A DNA stretch of 10,180 nt from Candidatus Zipacnadia bacterium (GTDB taxonomy: Bacteria; Armatimonadota; UBA5377; JALGUK01). Each line of letters begins with the position of its first letter. The first letter of the stretch is position 1. Made by a program: the position numbers and the translations under genes. The stretch is taken from positions 1 to 10,180 of the forward strand of contig JALGUK010000111.1 in the NCBI GenBank assembly GCA_029820875.1, written 5' to 3'. Of this stretch, positions 7,177 through 10,180 are shown piece after piece. The notes beneath the pieces were generated by a model. That model was given only the letters and a program-made list of their open reading frames with translations. It ran no database searches and had not been told where the DNA came from.

Positions 7177-7908
7177 ATGCTCAGAACAATCTCTCTGTTT
7201 GCGGTATTTGCTGCAGTGACTGCAATGGTTTGGCCCGGAGCCGCGCAAGTGCAAGCCCAAGAGACGGCACCAGTCGCCCTCACATCTGCTAACATAGGCA
7301 TGGTGGACATCACCCGTATCGGCCAGGAGTATACCAGTCTTCTCGAGAAAAATAAGACTTTGGAGAACTTGCTGGCATCCCGTAAGTCAGAGTTGGATAT
7401 CCGACAGAGCTACAGGTTCCTGACCGAGGAAGAGATGCAGGAACTGCTCAAATTGCTGGCGCTGAAAGAGCCGACGCCCGAACAGAAAAGTCGAGCCCAA
7501 GAGCTGGCTGACCTCTCGCAGAAGAGAGACGCGGAGTTGCTCGCGCTTGACACAAAGGAAAACCTTACACCCGAGGAAAAGGCGCGCCGGTCGGAGCTTC
7601 GGCAGCTCCAGACGGCCGCCGACCAGAAGACGCAGGAGCTTGCGGCGGCCTATACGGCTGAAATGCAACAGGAGCGTCAGAAAATCGAGGGCAACGTAAT
7701 CAAGGCTGTGCGCAAGGCCGTTACTGAGGTTGCTACCGAAATGGGACTTCCCATCGTTCTCGACAAAGATGCAATCCTATTTGGTGGCACGGACATCACG
7801 GACCAGGTACTCAAGAAGCTAAATGCCGCTACACCGGCTCCCGCAGCGGGAGAGGGGGCTACCGAGGGTGCCGCCGGAGCTGAAGCGACGACCGGAGAGT
7901 CCCAGTAA
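7177..7908 (+). CDS. skp: Skp/OmpH-family periplasmic chaperone, long form
   Basis: This 243-residue secreted protein belongs to the Skp (OmpH) family, which holds unfolded outer-membrane proteins in the periplasm for BamA. The signal peptide is residues 1-27 (hydrophobic core LFAVFAAVTAMV, cleavage after VQA). The family opening ANIGMVDITRI (38-48) and closing GLPIVLDKDAILFGGTDITDQVLKKLN strands (about 190-216) flank a long charged coiled coil (about 50-185). The protein is longer than classical Skp (about 160 residues). The coil has three spaced TPEEK-like units, at 82-86 (LTEEE), 99-104 (PTPEQK) and 130-135 (LTPEEK), the last two 31 residues apart, suggesting extension by internal duplication. 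A low-complexity Ala/Gly/Glu/Thr tail ends the protein. ATG 7177 is chosen from the ribosome binding site spacing; ATG 7168 is possible. The next gene starts four bases after its stop, so the two are probably translationally linked. Confidence 0.85.
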   Translation: MLRTISLFAVFAAVTAMVWPGAAQVQAQETAPVALTSANIGMVDITRIGQEYTSLLEKNKTLENLLASRKSELDIRQSYRFLTEEEMQELLKLLALKEPTPEQKSRAQELADLSQKRDAELLALDTKENLTPEEKARRSELRQLQTAADQKTQELAAAYTAEMQQERQKIEGNVIKAVRKAVTEVATEMGLPIVLDKDAILFGGTDITDQVLKKLNAATPAPAAGEGATEGAAGAEATTGESQ

Positions 7909-7912
7909 GTCG

Positions 7913-9091
7913 GTGACCCTGCTGTTACGAGGCGCCGCAGTGCTTATTGTTGCGGTGATAGTGAACCTGCTGGGAGCGAACGGCTGTGCGCGTCGGTCGT
8001 CCTCTCCCCCACCCCGTCTTTCGCCGCCGTCGCGGGCGACAGCTAATCTGGCGGCCCTCGAGCGACTGCATCCGCTTTACCCCGAACTCCGAAATCTCTC
8101 AAAGCTCAGCAAGGCCCTTCGCGACGAGCACTTGGCCTTGAAGCCAACGTTCCCTTCCCCCGCAATGCTGCCAGGCGTGGCGGCTCCTGCTGCCCCTGAA
8201 CTTCAGGCACCAGAGGCGGGGCCGAGCGTCCGCCCTCTTGGCGAGGCTCTCTCGTCGGAGATGGCCCGGCTTGAGGCGGCCCGGCGAAGGCAGATGGAAC
8301 GGGCGCTGGCCCAAGAAGAGGCTGAGCTTAGAGCCGAGGCGCGGCTGAAGCTCGATGCCAAGCGCCGGGTCGAAGAAGAAAAGGCCGCTGCGCTGGAGGA
8401 GTTGGCCGTGCGAGCGGCAAAAAATGAGATTAACCGGCTGACCATCCAGGCGGCTGTTCCACTCAATCCGGATGCTGCAGGGAAGTCGGAGCAGTTGCGG
8501 GAGGAAATCCAGCAGCGCAACGCGGATGTCAAGACGCAACTGGCGGCCGCGAAAGAGGATTTGCGACGCTTGACAGACGAAATCGCGCAGGCGCGTCAGC
8601 AAGCCACACGGAGATATGAACGCGAAATACAAACTGCGCTCGAGGCCGAGCTTTCGCAGTTGAACAAGCGCAGGCAGCAACTTGACGAGGAATTCGCCGC
8701 TATGCGCCGGGAACAAGAAAATGCGTTGAAACCACTCCTGGGTAAGCCCCCCGCGAAAATCGAATTCACCTCATTCCCCCCAAAAAGTCAATGGCTGAAA
8801 CTGACAGCGGAGGGTTTGCAACAGGCCCAAAAGCAGGCACAATCAGACGCCGACGCTTCAGCCGAGGACGTTGCCGAAAGGATGCGCGCTTCACTTGCAC
8901 AGATTGAAGCCCAGCGGAAGGCCCTCCGGCGCAGAATCCGAACGGAGACCGAAACGGCCGCCGAAGCAGCGGCACGTCAGATGGGCAATACGCTTCATGG
9001 ACCACCGCCGGCCGGCACTCAGGTCCCCGATGTGACTTCTGCGCTTCTGCAGGAATTGCAGACGGGTTGGAGCGGCTTCACCGAACCGTAA
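7913..9091 (+). CDS. Unrecognised exported coiled-coil protein, possible lipoprotein
   Basis: I do not recognise the family of this 392-residue protein. The start is GTG 7913, four bases after the skp stop; the frame is open further upstream, but that part overlaps skp and reads like a shadow of it. The N-terminus has a hydrophobic segment (residues 7-22) ending at Cys25 in GANGC, so it may be a lipoprotein. Asn at -2 departs from the strict lipobox, so a membrane anchor or cleaved signal is also possible. A Ser/Pro-rich linker (29-41) leads to a short motif [17 protein letters not shown] (49-65) and a second Pro/Ala-rich stretch (78-108). Three charged helical coiled-coil blocks follow, at about 111-180, 193-277 and 300-360, broken by VPLNPDAAG and [16 protein letters not shown]. 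Close coupling to skp and placement before lpxD point to a periplasmic structural or chaperone-like role in envelope assembly. That role is inferred from context only. Confidence 0.8.
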   Translation: MTLLLRGAAVLIVAVIVNLLGANGCARRSSSPPPRLSPPSRATANLAALERLHPLYPELRNLSKLSKALRDEHLALKPTFPSPAMLPGVAAPAAPELQAPEAGPSVRPLGEALSSEMARLEAARRRQMERALAQEEAELRAEARLKLDAKRRVEEEKAAALEELAVRAAKNEINRLTIQAAVPLNPDAAGKSEQLREEIQQRNADVKTQLAAAKEDLRRLTDEIAQARQQATRRYEREIQTALEAELSQLNKRRQQLDEEFAAMRREQENALKPLLGKPPAKIEFTSFPPKSQWLKLTAEGLQQAQKQAQSDADASAEDVAERMRASLAQIEAQRKALRRRIRTETETAAEAAARQMGNTLHGPPPAGTQVPDVTSALLQELQTGWSGFTEP

Positions 9092-9129
9092 GACCCCGCG
9101 TTTTATCGCTGAGAAAGTTTTACAAGGTC

Positions 9130-9160
9130 TGAAACCACCGCTGCCTTTTGGGTGTCTAAT
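9130..9160 (+). promoter_or_regulatory. Candidate ECF-type promoter of lpxD
   Basis: TGAAACC at 9130-9136 and CTAAT at 9156-9160, with 19 bases between them, match the pattern ahead of the sigma gene (18 bases between the same words). TCTAAT at 9155-9160 is close to the E. coli sigma-E -10. It lies in the 151-bp gap between the coiled-coil gene and lpxD, where a separate promoter would be useful. The evidence is motif similarity by eye. Confidence 0.4.
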
Positions 9161-9177
9161 TTGCTCAGAGGGTATAT

Positions 9178-9215
9178 GGTTAAGTCGATGTAAACCCAAA
9201 CGACTGCACTTAACC
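9178..9215. promoter_or_regulatory. Inverted repeat upstream of lpxD
   Basis: GGTTAAGT (9178-9185) and ACTTAACC (9208-9215) are perfect inverted copies with 22 bases between. An inner pair, AAGTCG (9182-9187) with CGACT (9201-9205), could form a competing hairpin. No T-run follows, so it is not a standard intrinsic terminator. It lies just after the candidate promoter and 27 bp before the lpxD start, so an operator or a 5' leader structure is possible. Confidence 0.4.
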
Positions 9216-9242
9216 TGGCAAGTAAGGGGTGGTGGCTGCAGA

Positions 9243-10180
9243 ATGCCATTTAAGCTCAGCGAACTCGCCCAAATAGCAGGCGGGGCGCTGGACGGGGACG
9301 GAAACATTATAATCACCGGTGCTGCAAGCATTGATGATGTCAGCAACGGTGAAATCACGTTCCTGGAGAATGACTCTCTGTTGGCCCGAGGGGAGCAGAG
9401 CGACGCTTCGGCTTTAATTGTACCGGAGACCGTTCTCCGCTGTGCGAAGCCCGCTATCCGTACAGCGCATCCGCGTTTCGTATTTGCAAAGGTTTTGGAA
9501 CTGTTTGCACCCTCTCGACCCGTGCCGATAGGCATCCATCCGACGGCCGTGGTCGGCAAGAACGTGCAAATCGGCAAGAATGTGTCAATTCAGGCTCAGT
9601 GCTTCGTGGACGACGACGCGGTTCTCGAAGACGGCGTGGTCTTACACCCGCAGGTCTACATCGGAGCCGGAACGCGGGTCGGGGCTAACACCATCGTCTA
9701 TGCACGCGCCACGATTCACCACCATTGCACCATCGGTGCAAACGTAATCATTCACAGTGGAGCCGTCATCGGAAGCGACGGCTTCGGCTACGTCCAGAAC
9801 GGTGGACGGCATCACAAGATTCCCCAGATCGGAACTGTACACATCGAGGATGATGTTGAAATCGGGGCCAATGTCACCATTGACCGTGCCACAGTGTCAA
9901 CGACGCGCATCGGCCGCGGGACCAAGATCGACAACCTAGTACACATCGGGCACAATGCTGATATAGGTGAGAACTGCATTATATGCGGTCAGGTCGGGTT
10001 GTGCGGCAGTGTCACATTGCGCGACGGTGTCATGCTCGGCGGTCAAGTCGGCATCGGTGAGCACATCACCATCGGACGCGAGGCGCTTGTCGGTGCCCAG
10101 GGCGGTGTAATCAGCGATGTGCCCGACGGCCAGTTCTATTCCGGCTATCCCGCACGGCCTCATTCGGAGCAGATGCGTCA
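9243..10180 (+). CDS. lpxD: LpxD, UDP-3-O-acylglucosamine N-acyltransferase (3' end outside window)
   Basis: LpxD transfers a 3-hydroxyacyl chain from acyl-ACP to the 2-amino group of UDP-3-O-acyl-glucosamine, the third step of lipid A synthesis, in the cytoplasm. The 312 residues visible show the N-terminal nucleotide-binding domain (about 1-96, including [15 protein letters not shown]) and a left-handed beta-helix of hexapeptide repeats from about residue 97 ([18 protein letters not shown]). Family signatures include GSDGFGY (177-183), [27 protein letters not shown], and [12 protein letters not shown], whose last His (residue 237) aligns with the catalytic His239 of E. coli LpxD. YSGYPAR near the end is the usual C-terminal cap region. 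Full-length LpxD is about 340 residues, so roughly 30 are missing. The start is ATG 9243 with GGTGG at 9229-9233 upstream. It is separated from the preceding gene by 151 bp with its own candidate promoter. Confidence 0.95.
   Translation, partial: MPFKLSELAQIAGGALDGDGNIIITGAASIDDVSNGEITFLENDSLLARGEQSDASALIVPETVLRCAKPAIRTAHPRFVFAKVLELFAPSRPVPIGIHPTAVVGKNVQIGKNVSIQAQCFVDDDAVLEDGVVLHPQVYIGAGTRVGANTIVYARATIHHHCTIGANVIIHSGAVIGSDGFGYVQNGGRHHKIPQIGTVHIEDDVEIGANVTIDRATVSTTRIGRGTKIDNLVHIGHNADIGENCIICGQVGLCGSVTLRDGVMLGGQVGIGEHITIGREALVGAQGGVISDVPDGQFYSGYPARPHSEQMR

Noticed and set aside
7823..7912. Extended N-terminus of the coiled-coil protein starting within skp
   Set aside because: The extra 30 residues are Pro/Arg-rich shadow sequence of the skp tail and would bury the hydrophobic export signal; GTG 7913 gives a normal signal-like start.
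8099..8716. Antisense open frame of 205 codons opposite the coiled-coil gene
   Set aside because: The opposite strand of charged coiled-coil sequence often stays open in G+C-rich DNA. The product is Leu/Arg-rich without a motif.
8891..9577. Antisense open frame of 228 codons spanning the coiled-coil end, the gap and the lpxD start
   Set aside because: It overlaps two well-supported + strand genes and the promoter region, and its product has no recognisable features.

Overview
The window looks like chromosomal DNA of a diderm (LPS-bearing) bacterium with moderately high G+C. It carries one outer-membrane biogenesis block, with every recognisable gene on the + strand. The lineage is uncertain. 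A BamA with only three POTRA domains, a long Skp/OmpH-like protein with repeated TPEEK-type coil segments, and TamB next to BamA suggest a deep-branching diderm (an Armatimonadota-like group is one possibility) rather than a typical proteobacterium. This is inference from protein style, not a database result.

Layout. Positions 2-4177 hold the 3' part of a tamB-like gene, entering from the left edge. It is broken into three reading frames: first by an exact 38-bp tandem duplication (333-408), then by what looks like a one-base insertion near 1374-1375. Removing both would give one continuous frame of about 1378 codons ending in a well-formed TamB C-terminus. The gene-free stretch 4178-4565 holds two nearly identical 106-bp palindromic repeats (4198-4303 and 4346-4451) followed by a candidate ECF-type promoter (4471-4500). 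Next come an ECF RNA polymerase sigma factor (4566-5132), bamA (5233-7140), a skp/ompH-like periplasmic chaperone (7177-7908) and an unrecognised exported coiled-coil protein (7913-9091). A 151-bp gap (9092-9242) carries a second candidate ECF-type promoter and an inverted repeat. lpxD starts at 9243 and runs off the right edge, lacking perhaps its last 30 residues.

How the genes fit together. TamB and BamA act in delivery and insertion of outer-membrane components, Skp holds unfolded OMPs in the periplasm, and LpxD makes the acyl-UDP-glucosamine precursor of lipid A. In E. coli these functions are tied to sigma-E. Here an RpoE-like sigma gene sits inside the cluster without an adjacent anti-sigma gene. 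The same promoter-like pattern (TGAAACC, 18 or 19 bases, CTAAT) precedes both the sigma gene and lpxD. A self-contained envelope-biogenesis regulon is therefore plausible but unproven.

The most interesting unknowns are the coiled-coil protein between skp and lpxD, the shared promoter motif, and whether the tamB frameshifts are real mutations or assembly errors.
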